The notes below the pieces were generated by a model. It was given only the letters and a program-made list of their open reading frames with translations. It was not told the DNA's origin and did no database searches. A stretch of 64,000 nucleotides of DNA from Photorhabdus caribbeanensis (GTDB lineage Bacteria > Pseudomonadota > Gammaproteobacteria > Enterobacterales > Enterobacteriaceae), in NCBI RefSeq assembly GCF_018448885.1, contig NZ_RCWB01000001.1:124001-188000 (forward strand). Reading direction: 5' to 3'. Position numbers and translations under genes: made by a program. The stretch's first letter is position 1. Each line of letters starts with the position of its first letter. This document shows, in pieces, positions 55,739 through 64,000 of the stretch.

Positions 55739-56494
55739 TTAGCAACATGCTAATTCAAATGGTAAATGGGCAGGCACGGAGCCTTTTTCACTATCCAATG
55801 GTAAAAAACGGATAGCAAACCGGGTCTTATGGCCGGAAATTTGAGGAAACAGTAAAGGTTTTAATGGCAAACGTAATCTCAGTAAATCTGCGCCTTCTGC
55901 CGTATTCTGATGAAAACCGTTTTTACTGATTTCTGACCGGAAAATAGCAGATTGGCGGATGAGTTCTAAAATACTTTCCAGAGCTTGTTGGAGAGGTAGC
56001 AAACTATCAATCCAAAATGCGACCATTTTATCCCTTTCTGATTGCGGTAAATGAAGCCATAGATGTAGGGTGGGTAGATCAAAACCGCAACAACCGCTTG
56101 GAATACTGAGACGCTGGCGCACCATACTGATAATTTTATCTTCTTTCAGGGATTGCCCCAGTCGTGGAGCTTTACTTAACGCGATAGCCCGCTCTCTTAA
56201 CTTTAATCTGAAACTATTGACGATATTAATATCAACATCGGGTATTTCAGCCCATTGTTTTAATTTTGCCTGTTGGCGTTCCAACTCTTTTAGTAATTCT
56301 GAACGTACTTCCCCTCGTTCTAGCACTTCAAGTAGTTCAGTCACTGTGCGGAAGAAGGCGAGGCTGCTTGCCAGTGAGTCTAAATGGCGTTGACTGGTGA
56401 GTTGTTGCAGAGAAGATTCAATTCTCAACCATGCCCGCATTTTTTCATTCAGTGGGTGTTCAAAGATGATTGTAGAAGTTGTGTCACTCATCAT
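55739..56494 (-). CDS. zapD: Cell division protein ZapD
   Basis: FtsZ-binding protein that bundles protofilaments through the FtsZ C-terminal tail. The 251-residue protein contains [36 protein letters not shown] and ends FELACC like E. coli ZapD. Two consecutive ATG codons (56494, 56491) are both possible, 5 or 8 bases from AGGA. It overlaps coaE by 11 bases. Its partner FtsZ is encoded 6 kb away in this window. Confidence 0.96.
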   Translation of the reverse strand: MMSDTTSTIIFEHPLNEKMRAWLRIESSLQQLTSQRHLDSLASSLAFFRTVTELLEVLERGEVRSELLKELERQQAKLKQWAEIPDVDINIVNSFRLKLRERAIALSKAPRLGQSLKEDKIISMVRQRLSIPSGCCGFDLPTLHLWLHLPQSERDKMVAFWIDSLLPLQQALESILELIRQSAIFRSEISKNGFHQNTAEGADLLRLRLPLKPLLFPQISGHKTRFAIRFLPLDSEKGSVPAHLPFELACC

Positions 56495-57107
56495 GATTAT
56501 CCTGCCTGGCTGATCTAGCTAACCTTAAATATTGTTGATGTAGTTCGGCAACACGAGGAGCAATTGCCTGTACATTATCATGATTTGAGATAATGTCATC
56601 GGCATAAGCCAGCCTCTCGCTACGGGATGTTTGGGCCGCCAAAATATTTTCAACCTGTTGGTTGCTAATACCATCACGAGTGGCTACCCGGCTGATTTGT
56701 AATTCAGGTGAAACGTCAACGACTAGAATTCGATCCGCCAGATGTCCCAAATTATTTTCGACTAATAATGGAACAACCCAAATAACATAAGGTGCAGTTA
56801 TCTGTTTCAATTGCCGTTGGGTTTCTTGATGTATTAGAGGGTGAAGAAGTTGATTAACCCACTGTTTCTCTTGTTTGTTGGTGAATATTTTCTGGCGTAA
56901 CAGTGCTCGGTTAAGGCTGCCATCGGGGGTTAATATGTCATGACCAAAGTGTTCTGTGATAGCTTGTAGAGCCGACGTTCCAGGAGCAACGACTTCTCTG
57001 GCAATAATATCTGCATCAACAAGAGGAACACCAAGAGCTGCAAAAGCATTGGCAATCGTGGTTTTACCGCTGCCAATCCCACCTGTGAGTGCAATAATAT
57101 AAGTCAT
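56484..57107 (-). CDS. coaE: Dephospho-CoA kinase
   Basis: Final step of coenzyme A synthesis. The 207-residue P-loop kinase has [14 protein letters not shown] at residues 9-22, [10 protein letters not shown] and an HPLIHQETQ lid region. First gene of the operon coaE-zapD-yacG. Confidence 0.97.
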   Translation of the reverse strand: MTYIIALTGGIGSGKTTIANAFAALGVPLVDADIIAREVVAPGTSALQAITEHFGHDILTPDGSLNRALLRQKIFTNKQEKQWVNQLLHPLIHQETQRQLKQITAPYVIWVVPLLVENNLGHLADRILVVDVSPELQISRVATRDGISNQQVENILAAQTSRSERLAYADDIISNHDNVQAIAPRVAELHQQYLRLARSARQDNHDE

Positions 57108-57198
57108 CCTATCCCTTAATATTACTTGATACTATTTTGGGATTGTAACCGAAAGGAGGCAGATGACCTAGAGACAAAGCTATGGAATCATTTTTACT

Positions 57199-58398
57199 TT
57201 AGGTGAGTATCGTACCTAGCTGAAAAATGGGTAAATACATTGCGAGCAATAGCGTACCGACAATAATCGCTATTACGACTATAAGTATTGGTTCTAGTAA
57301 CTGGGTCATATTATCAGAAATTTCCAATGCTTGTTGTTGGTACCAGTTAGCGAGATTTCCTAATAACAGTTCCAGATTACCAGATTCTTCGCCAACACTG
57401 ACAAACTGTTGACACAGAGCAGGAAAACAAGATTGTTGTTTCAGTGTTTCGCTCATTGGTATCCCTTGATTAATTTGAGCTCGTAAGAATTTAGTCGCTT
57501 GCAGAAATACCGGATGATTTATTGATGCGATAGCACTATCTAACCCTGCGGTGAGTGTCAGGCCGGCTTTTTGAGTCATAAACAGGATATGGAAAAGTTG
57601 CCCTAATTGCTGGCAACTAATTAATTTTGCAATAACGGGTAATCGTAACATTAGATTTTTTTCACGATTAATCCATATTGTATGACGTTGACGTAATTGT
57701 AGGTAAAATAGAAACAGTATAATTAATCCAATAACACCATAGCTACCATATTGAATTAGCCAGTTAGAAGTTATTAATAAACTGCGAGTGAGCAGGGGAA
57801 GTTGTGCGTCAAATGAATGATAAATATGTTCAAATTCGGGTAAAACAAAAATAAGCATCAATAAAATAATGATGCTGGCAACAACGATAATAATCAGAGG
57901 GTAACGCAGAGCTTTTGCTATTTTCTTCTGTAATTTATCTTGTTGCTCCTGTTGTTTAACCAACAATTGACAGCAGATTTCTAATTGCCCGGTTAATTCG
58001 CCAACGGTAATAAGTTGACAAAATAAAGGCGGAAATAGAAATGGGTAATTTTTTAATGAAGATGAAAATGATTCTCCACGGGTAATATTTTTACTAATAT
58101 CTGATAATACACAGTGCCAGAGTGGATGAGAACATTCACGAATAAGAATATTGAGGCAATTTAGTAATGGCATTCCTGATGATAATAGTGTTGCCAATTG
58201 ACGAATAAAGTTCAGACGGTAAGCAACTTGTTGTTGATGATAAAATATCAATTTTTCACATTTTATATTATAAGGTTGCAATCCAGAATGAATAAGTTGC
58301 TGATATAAAGATTTTCGGTTATCACATAGTGATTTTCCTTTTGATATTTCGCCTTTATTGTTCACTGCTTGCCAATTATAAAGATAATGAATTTTCAT
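57199..58398 (-). CDS. hofC: Type IV pilus assembly platform protein HofC (PilC/GspF family)
   Basis: Polytopic inner-membrane platform protein of type IV pilus/type II secretion machines. The 399-residue protein has two repeated T2SSF domains (FIRQLATLLSSGMPLLNCL and LGQLFHILFMTQKAGLTLTA) and three hydrophobic spans, the last near the C-terminus (LEPILIVVIAIIVGTLLLAM). It lies 2 bases downstream of hofB. The 90 bases up to coaE hold no gene. Confidence 0.93.
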   Translation of the reverse strand: MKIHYLYNWQAVNNKGEISKGKSLCDNRKSLYQQLIHSGLQPYNIKCEKLIFYHQQQVAYRLNFIRQLATLLSSGMPLLNCLNILIRECSHPLWHCVLSDISKNITRGESFSSSLKNYPFLFPPLFCQLITVGELTGQLEICCQLLVKQQEQQDKLQKKIAKALRYPLIIIVVASIIILLMLIFVLPEFEHIYHSFDAQLPLLTRSLLITSNWLIQYGSYGVIGLIILFLFYLQLRQRHTIWINREKNLMLRLPVIAKLISCQQLGQLFHILFMTQKAGLTLTAGLDSAIASINHPVFLQATKFLRAQINQGIPMSETLKQQSCFPALCQQFVSVGEESGNLELLLGNLANWYQQQALEISDNMTQLLEPILIVVIAIIVGTLLLAMYLPIFQLGTILT

Positions 58399-58400
58399 TA

Positions 58401-59843
58401 TTATTCCTGACCTGTGACTTGATAAATTTCTTCTAATGTGGTTATGCCTTGTTCCACTAATAAAATACCGGATGAAAGTAAAGTGTCTTTTCTTTGATCT
58501 ATAATGGTTTTTTGCACATTTTGATAGTTTTGTTCTGATAATATTTGTTGAATATTATCTGTTATTTCTAAAAACTCATAAATAGCTGTTCGGCCGTAAT
58601 AACCGGAAAAACAATGCTCACAACCAACGGCCAACCATTGCTTAATGAATAGAGAATTATTTTCAGTATTAATAATGGTTTCTTCTGTTTGTTGTTTTCG
58701 GCAATGAAGACACAATTTTCTAACAAGCCGTTGGGCGATAATTAATTTGATACAAGAAGCAACCATATAACCTGAAATACCCAGATTTTGTAGGCGGGAT
58801 AATGTATCTATGGTTGAATTAGTATGCAATGTAGAAAGAACCAGATGACCTGTTTGTGCCGCTTTTACTGAAATTTCGGCTGTTTCGCTATCACGTATTT
58901 CTCCCACCATAATGACATCAGGATCTTGGCGTAATAGCGCCCGTAATACTTTGGCAAAATTGAGGTCAATTTTACTATTAGTTTGTGTCTGATTAATGCC
59001 ATTCAGCGGGATCTCTACTGGGTCCTCTACACTGCAAATATTCTTTTTATTCTGGTTCAGATATTGTAAACAGCTATATAAAGTCACGGTTTTCCCACTA
59101 CCTGTCGGGCCAGTGACTAAAATCATTCCTTGTGGTAATGCGAGTTTTTGTCGAAGCTGATTTAATAATGGATCAGGAATACCTAGTTGATCTAACGACA
59201 ATTGTTGCATTGTATTTAATATCCTAAGTACAACTTTTTCTCCATGTATTGTCGGCAAAGTTGCCATACGAATAGCATAGTTGTGTCGGGTGTCAGACCA
59301 ATCAAATTGCCCATCCTGGGGTAGCCGTTTTTCAGCGATGTTTAATTTAGCCATTATTTTAAGGCGTGCGGCAATGCTTGCATTCATTTGAGGAGATGGC
59401 GAGGACAAGAGATGTAATGCGCCATCAACCCGGATACGAATACGATAACCTTGTTGGAATGGTTCAAAGTGGATATCGGATGCACGTCGTTGGATTGCAG
59501 TTAATAAAGTTTGATTAATAAGTTGAATGACGGGGGCGTCATTGTCATCTGTATTGGTATCCGCTATAAGTGGTAATAATGAGGATTCTTCCTCTGGTAC
59601 ACGACTCAGAAAAATATTTTGATGTAATATTGATTCAATCCTTGCCAATGGCCAAATTTCTACATTAACAATACATCCGGAAATAAAGCGTAATGCTGAT
59701 AATAAATCATCATTGGGTAATTCGTTGCTGGCAATTGTTATCGTATTATCATCTTTTTTTATCATAACAGATTGGTGGCGTTGACAAATATCATGAATTT
59801 CTCTTTCCATTAATGTGTTTTCTGCTGTTGAATGTGAGTTCAT
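58401..59843 (-). CDS. hofB: Type IV pilus assembly ATPase HofB (PilB/GspE family)
   Basis: Hexameric secretion ATPase powering pilus extension. The 480-residue protein has the GspE N-terminal domain, Walker A GPTGSGKT (245-252), the Asp box VMVGEIRDSETAEIS and a His-box region HLVLSTLHTNSTID. A C-terminal cysteine cluster (CLHC and CEHC) typical of GspE/PilB zinc sites is intact. It is separated from its pilin gene by an ERIC element. Confidence 0.95.
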   Translation of the reverse strand: MNSHSTAENTLMEREIHDICQRHQSVMIKKDDNTITIASNELPNDDLLSALRFISGCIVNVEIWPLARIESILHQNIFLSRVPEEESSLLPLIADTNTDDNDAPVIQLINQTLLTAIQRRASDIHFEPFQQGYRIRIRVDGALHLLSSPSPQMNASIAARLKIMAKLNIAEKRLPQDGQFDWSDTRHNYAIRMATLPTIHGEKVVLRILNTMQQLSLDQLGIPDPLLNQLRQKLALPQGMILVTGPTGSGKTVTLYSCLQYLNQNKKNICSVEDPVEIPLNGINQTQTNSKIDLNFAKVLRALLRQDPDVIMVGEIRDSETAEISVKAAQTGHLVLSTLHTNSTIDTLSRLQNLGISGYMVASCIKLIIAQRLVRKLCLHCRKQQTEETIINTENNSLFIKQWLAVGCEHCFSGYYGRTAIYEFLEITDNIQQILSEQNYQNVQKTIIDQRKDTLLSSGILLVEQGITTLEEIYQVTGQE

Positions 59844-59871
59844 TATTGCTTCCTGTGTAAGTGTGTATTGA

Positions 59872-59998
59872 TATACCCGTCATCTTTCAAGTTGCCTCTT
59901 TGTTGGCTGCACTCGCTCACTCCGGTCATATAGTTATCTATGCTCCCGGGGATTCACTTCTTTGCCGTCGCGATGTATCTTGAAATCCATAGGGTATA
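59872..59998 (-). repeat. ERIC element (127 bp), copy 1
   Basis: Palindromic enterobacterial repetitive intergenic consensus of exactly 127 bases, starting TATACCCGTCATCTTTCAAG and ending ATAGGGTATA, with the central GTTGGCTGCACTCGCTCAC and GCTCCCGGGGATTCAC typical of ERIC. It lies between hofB and the pilin gene, so it is probably transcribed in their mRNA. It is in inverse orientation to the second copy at 61817. Confidence 0.92.
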
Positions 59999-60010
59999 AG
60001 AGTTAATGAA

Positions 60011-60436
60011 TTAAAATTCAAATATTTCCTGGCAACGACTTTTTAATGAATTGTTTGTCGATTCACATTTAATATTCCATTTAATTATACCTGTTTGTGT
60101 ATTTTGTGTCGGCTTTAATGTAACACTAAGGTTTTTAAGACTCTGTTGCCCGTTAATGGTAATTTCCCCATTTTTAACCGAAATATTCCCGATATATCTA
60201 CTGTTATGATCTTTGGGGATTGATGCTATTCCTGCATTGCAACCTATGAAATCTTCAGCTTCAAAACTGCAAAGTTCTATACCTGATTTATAAGGCACAA
60301 TAGTTTGTAATATATCTGTTAAAGCAGCTTTCTGAATATATCCTTGATAACTTGGAATACCAATAGCACTTAAGATGGAAATGATAGCAATGGCAACCAT
60401 GATCTCCATTAAAGTAAATCCTTGTTGTTGTCTCAT
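60011..60436 (-). CDS. ppdD: Type IV major pilin (PpdD-like)
   Basis: Type IVa pilin of 141 residues from the ATG at 60436 (GGAG 7 bases upstream). The prepilin site is MRQQQG/FTLMEIMVAIAIISIL, with the conserved glutamate at +5 of the mature protein and the usual hydrophobic N-terminal helix. Two C-terminal cysteines (KCES, SRCQE) and two more in the middle could form disulfides. The frame stays open upstream to 60559 but that part has no homology. The hofBC genes provide its assembly machinery. Confidence 0.93.
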   Translation of the reverse strand: MRQQQGFTLMEIMVAIAIISILSAIGIPSYQGYIQKAALTDILQTIVPYKSGIELCSFEAEDFIGCNAGIASIPKDHNSRYIGNISVKNGEITINGQQSLKNLSVTLKPTQNTQTGIIKWNIKCESTNNSLKSRCQEIFEF

Positions 60437-60633
60437 ATTTTTTCTCCGTGTTGTGGTATTGAGGTATAGAGAATGACGGAAAGAGAAAAAAATGAAATAG
60501 GATATATGAAGGTTATGGAATTGACTCGAAAAAGAATTTCTGAATTGCAAGGTTTGCAAAAATATTTACGGTGGTGTTCGCAAATATTTGATCTGCCAAT
60601 TGCTGATTTACACCACCATCAATATTATTATTG

Positions 60634-61551
<918 letters not shown>

Positions 61552-61713
61552 TTAATGGTCTTAACATGCTACCCTGTTGTGTAGTGAACAACTACTATCT
61601 TGGTTTTATCATCTGGATTTAAGAAGGAAAAAAATGTGGTTACATGATGAATTGAGTTAGAGAAATTCTTTCACACGATTCGTGTCCACAGGGTGAGCAA
61701 CTGTTTTATTAGT

Positions 61714-61818
61714 TATACTCAAGATACTTCAAAGTGCATGTTTGAAAAACGATTATGTTGTTGAATTTAAATGTTTTTATGTCTGGCGGCTCAAGCATCT
61801 TGAAGTTCATTCGGTATA
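61714..61818. repeat. Short palindromic MITE-like element
   Basis: About 105 bases bounded by imperfect terminal inverted repeats: TATACTCAAGATACTTCAAA on the left and the complement of TGAAGTTCATTCGGTATA on the right, sharing TATAC and ACTTCAA. It abuts and shares its right TATA with the ERIC copy 2. No coding capacity. It resembles small palindromic repeats seen in Photorhabdus and Xenorhabdus genomes, by recollection only. Confidence 0.55.
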
Positions 61819-61944
61819 TACCCAATGGATTTCAAGATGCATTGCGACGGCAAGGGAGAGCGAATCCCCGGGAGCATAACAAACTATGTTACCGGGGGTG
61901 AGTGAGTTCAGCCAACAAAGAGGCAACTTGAAAGATGACGGGTA
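61817..61944 (+). repeat. ERIC element, copy 2
   Basis: About 128 bases from TATACCCAATGGATTTCAAG to TTGAAAGATGACGGGTA, with GAATCCCCGGGAGCATAAC and GGGTGAGTGAGTTCAGCCAA inside, the ERIC consensus in the opposite orientation to copy 1. It sits where the ampD coding sequence should be. Confidence 0.9.
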
Positions 61945-62005
61945 GATTCATCGTATTAGTTTGTCTCCAGGAAAGCTTTGTTTGTACTGATACAATGACT
62001 TATAG

Positions 62006-62131
62006 GTAGACCCGGATATAAAAGAACATATCACTGACTATAATGATGTTGTTCTGGGAAGAAAAATTGATCTGGGACTTTATTTCGATTGGACACATTA
62101 CCAGCAATTGTTACAGGAGCAGAAAGAATGA
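62006..62131 (+). pseudogene. ampD: C-terminal remnant of ampD
   Basis: 41 codons reading PDIKEHITDYND, VVLGRKIDLGLYFDWTHYQQ and LLQEQKE, then TGA overlapping the ampE ATG. This is the C-terminal end of AmpD (1,6-anhydro-MurNAc amidase; E. coli ends GHCDIAPDRKTDPGPAFDW). Upstream is an in-frame stop, then ERIC and MITE-like repeats; about three quarters of the gene, including the catalytic and first zinc-binding regions, is absent. The zinc-ligand histidine of the GHCD motif is tyrosine here. Confidence 0.8.
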
Positions 62132-62982
62132 CTCTCTTTATACTGTTGTTAGTGTTGGCATGGGAACGGGTTTTTAAAATGGGTGATCATTGGCAATTGG
62201 AGCACCGTCTTGAGCCATTGTTTACCGATTTGAAGTCTTTTTCGTTATGGAAAAGTCTTTTAATGACGTTAGTCGTCATGATGATTACATGGGTATTGAT
62301 TGAAATATTAAATGATTTTATGTTCGGCATTTTTGAACTGGTTTTATGGGTGTTTATTTGTTTGCTGTGCATCGGAGCGGGGCGCTTACGGCATGATTAT
62401 CGTGAATATTTTCGTACTGTTCATCAGGATAACAGGGAACAACAAAGAGAATATCTTACGCGTCTCGCCATTATTCATGGTTTACCTTCTGATACTAGCA
62501 AAGAGAATATGTTGCGAGAGATACAAAATGCGTTGCTATGGATAAATTTTCGCTATTATCTGGCGCCGATTTTTTGGTTGATTGTAGCGGGTGAATTAGG
62601 GCCGGTTGCTTTAATGGGATATTGTTTCTTAAGGGCTTATCAGGGATGGTTGGCACAATATGGTACACCGGTTCAGCGAGCGCAATCTGGCGTTGATGGC
62701 TTGTTGCATTGGTTGGATTGGATTCCCGTTCGTTTGGCTGGCATTACTTATGCTTTATTAGGACATGGTGAACGAGCTTTACCGGCGTGGGTTGCTTCTC
62801 TTGGTGATTTAAGAACCTCACAATATAAAGTGCTCTGTCAGCTTGCTCAGTTTTCATTAAGTCGCGAGCCCCATCTTGATTCAATTCAAACGCCTATTGC
62901 TGCGGTGATACTGGCGAAAAAAGTGACGTTCTCTATTATCGTTGTCGTTGCCTTACTGACAATTTATGGGGCATTGGTTTGA
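62128..62982 (+). CDS. ampE: Inner-membrane protein AmpE
   Basis: Membrane protein of 284 residues with four or so hydrophobic segments, beginning MTLFILLLVLAWERVFKMG and containing NALLWINFRYYLAPIFWLIV and LDWIPVRLAGITYALLGHGE, very close to E. coli AmpE. It was classed as a regulator-like partner of AmpD; its function is not settled. The start at 62128 overlaps the ampD stop (ATGA), the E. coli arrangement, preserved even though ampD is broken. Confidence 0.95.
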   Translation: MTLFILLLVLAWERVFKMGDHWQLEHRLEPLFTDLKSFSLWKSLLMTLVVMMITWVLIEILNDFMFGIFELVLWVFICLLCIGAGRLRHDYREYFRTVHQDNREQQREYLTRLAIIHGLPSDTSKENMLREIQNALLWINFRYYLAPIFWLIVAGELGPVALMGYCFLRAYQGWLAQYGTPVQRAQSGVDGLLHWLDWIPVRLAGITYALLGHGERALPAWVASLGDLRTSQYKVLCQLAQFSLSREPHLDSIQTPIAAVILAKKVTFSIIVVVALLTIYGALV

Positions 62983-63061
62983 TGACTCTGATTGGTTCGG
63001 GTTTTATTCATCCCGTGTATGGAGTTGTTTGACGTATATTTAGCTATTAGAGTCGGTTTAT

Positions 63062-63110
63062 GCAGCGCCGATTGGCGCTGCAACAATCGCAATAACAACA
63101 ATCGCAATAA
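63062..63110. repeat. Perfect hairpin plus 15-bp tandem repeat
   Basis: An 8-bp perfect stem GCAGCGCC/GGCGCTGC (about 63062-63081) is followed by two tandem copies of CAACAATCGCAATAA ending right at the stop codon of the fimbrial gene. There is no T-run on either side. It may slow transcription or stabilise the 3' end of the convergent mRNA. Confidence 0.6.
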
Positions 63111-64000
63111 CTAAGCAGATGGTTCAACGAAGTTAACATCCGACCACACGGAAATAACTGCGACAGCCCGGGCTAGCCCTCCAGCACCGTCAGTCTTCAA
63201 CAGAATCGGTACCACAGACACTTGTGTTGATGCTGTGTAGTTATCGTTCCCTTGTTTAACGTATCTTGCGTTCTCTCCTTCACCTCGGTGGCCGACACTG
63301 AGTGATAAGGGTTTGTTGGCTGCATCAGTAAACATGAAGGCGACATCTTCTATTGAAGAGGCTAAGGCATTCGGTTTCCCCGGCACAAATGGCCCATCAA
63401 TCCGGTAGAGTAAGCGTGAATTTTGAAATACATCTTCATCGCCGGAACAGGTGCTGCTTATCCCTATTTGTCTCGCTGATTCCAGTGTATCTCCCGCCTG
63501 TTTACCGGCTCTTTTCACTGTTCCCCAATCCACTGATGACGGGGTAAGGACAACGGCACAAGTGGACGGCTTTTTAACGGATGAAAGGATGATTGTGGTC
63601 CACAGGGGTTTCAGCATGCCGTTAGAGCCGGATATGGCCGCAGGAGTCCAACCGATCGCGCCCACTGACAAATGACTTCCAGCCGGTTTTGCATTGAAAT
63701 TACCGTCACTGTCCGGGTAAATCGCCCCTGTTACTGTACGAATACTGACATCAACCAGGCCGTTGGCATCTGGGACGCAAGGAATATTAATTCCGGTATT
63801 CCCACCTGCCAGATTGGCGGAGTGGTAAGTATCGGATAAACCATGCGTCTGGCAAGAGAGTGAAGATTGTCCAATATCAACCATAAAGTCGCCAGCTTTT
63901 CCTACTCGGACGCTACCCGGTGACGACGAAGAGATCGATGGGCTGGTTCCCGATCCCACGGTGTAGGCCATAAATTGCGTTCCAGTGGGAACGCGACAGG
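63111..64000 (-). CDS. Fimbrial adhesin or subunit, 5' end beyond window (partial)
   Basis: The frame is open to the window edge (it continues upstream of the ATG at 63971 as CRVPTGTQF), so the start is outside. At least 296 residues are visible. The C-terminal 150 form a pilin-like domain: TCAVVLTPSSVDWGTVKRAG with a cysteine before the first strand, a second cysteine in ISSTCSGDE, and an alternating beta pattern to the end. The preceding part is serine/glycine-rich with another cysteine pair (SLSCQTHG, INIPCVPD). This suggests a chaperone-usher fimbrial tip or minor subunit; other genes of the operon are not in view. Confidence 0.6.
   Translation of the reverse strand, partial: CRVPTGTQFMAYTVGSGTSPSISSSSPGSVRVGKAGDFMVDIGQSSLSCQTHGLSDTYHSANLAGGNTGINIPCVPDANGLVDVSIRTVTGAIYPDSDGNFNAKPAGSHLSVGAIGWTPAAISGSNGMLKPLWTTIILSSVKKPSTCAVVLTPSSVDWGTVKRAGKQAGDTLESARQIGISSTCSGDEDVFQNSRLLYRIDGPFVPGKPNALASSIEDVAFMFTDAANKPLSLSVGHRGEGENARYVKQGNDNYTASTQVSVVPILLKTDGAGGLARAVAVISVWSDVNFVEPSA

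Overview
The window is a chromosomal segment of a gamma-proteobacterium of the order Enterobacterales, most likely Photorhabdus or the closely related Xenorhabdus. The core proteins (Leu, Ilv, Cra, Mur, Fts, SecA) are close to E. coli in sequence, length and order. AT-rich intergenic DNA, ERIC-type palindromic repeats and a PAS4-LuxR type regulator beside a truncated copy of another point to the entomopathogenic Morganellaceae. The genus is an inference from recalled protein sequences and gene order; no database search was run.

Layout. 1-6060: p-aminobenzoyl-glutamate utilisation genes abgA-abgB-abgT, then a LuxR-family regulator and a truncated second copy. 6283-14330: a block that lies near 64-66 min in E. 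coli (sprT, metK, speA, speB, a TerC-family gene, mutH), with a solitary, internally deleted Phd/YefM antitoxin. The noncoding region upstream of mutH carries DnaA boxes and looks like DARS2. 14331-23035: a block that lies near 1.7-2 min in E. coli (sgrR, a short SgrS-like sRNA, leuDCBA with a leuL leader and attenuator, leuO), so the mutH/sgrR boundary is a rearrangement junction. 23269-28544: an accessory insertion between leuO and ilvI. It holds an acyl-CoA ligase, a small serine hydrolase, and the remains of a type I secretion locus: HlyB and HlyD fossils, an intact secreted-type protein with a probable permuted papain-like domain and calcium-binding loops, and a Sel1-repeat lipoprotein. 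29280-32595: ilvIH and cra. 33101-49976: the complete dcw cell-division and cell-wall cluster from its MraZ-operator promoter to ftsZ. 50075-57107: lpxC, a DciA/DUF721 gene, secM-secA, mutT, yacG, zapD, coaE. 57199-62982: type IV pilus genes hofC, hofB and a pilin, then nadC, a wrecked ampD whose 5' part is replaced by palindromic repeats, and ampE. 63111-64000: the 3' part of a fimbrial adhesin or subunit gene running off the window.

How the genes work together. Most of the window is housekeeping: leucine and branched-chain amino-acid synthesis under attenuation and LeuO, septal peptidoglycan synthesis and divisome assembly, lipid A commitment, Sec export with arrest-peptide control, polyamine synthesis (SpeA to SpeB) and the methyl donor (MetK). 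The most interesting parts are accessory or decayed: the orphaned secreted protein with its lipoprotein partner, the DARS2-like site at a synteny break, the minimal SgrS, and the loss of ampD next to an intact ampE.
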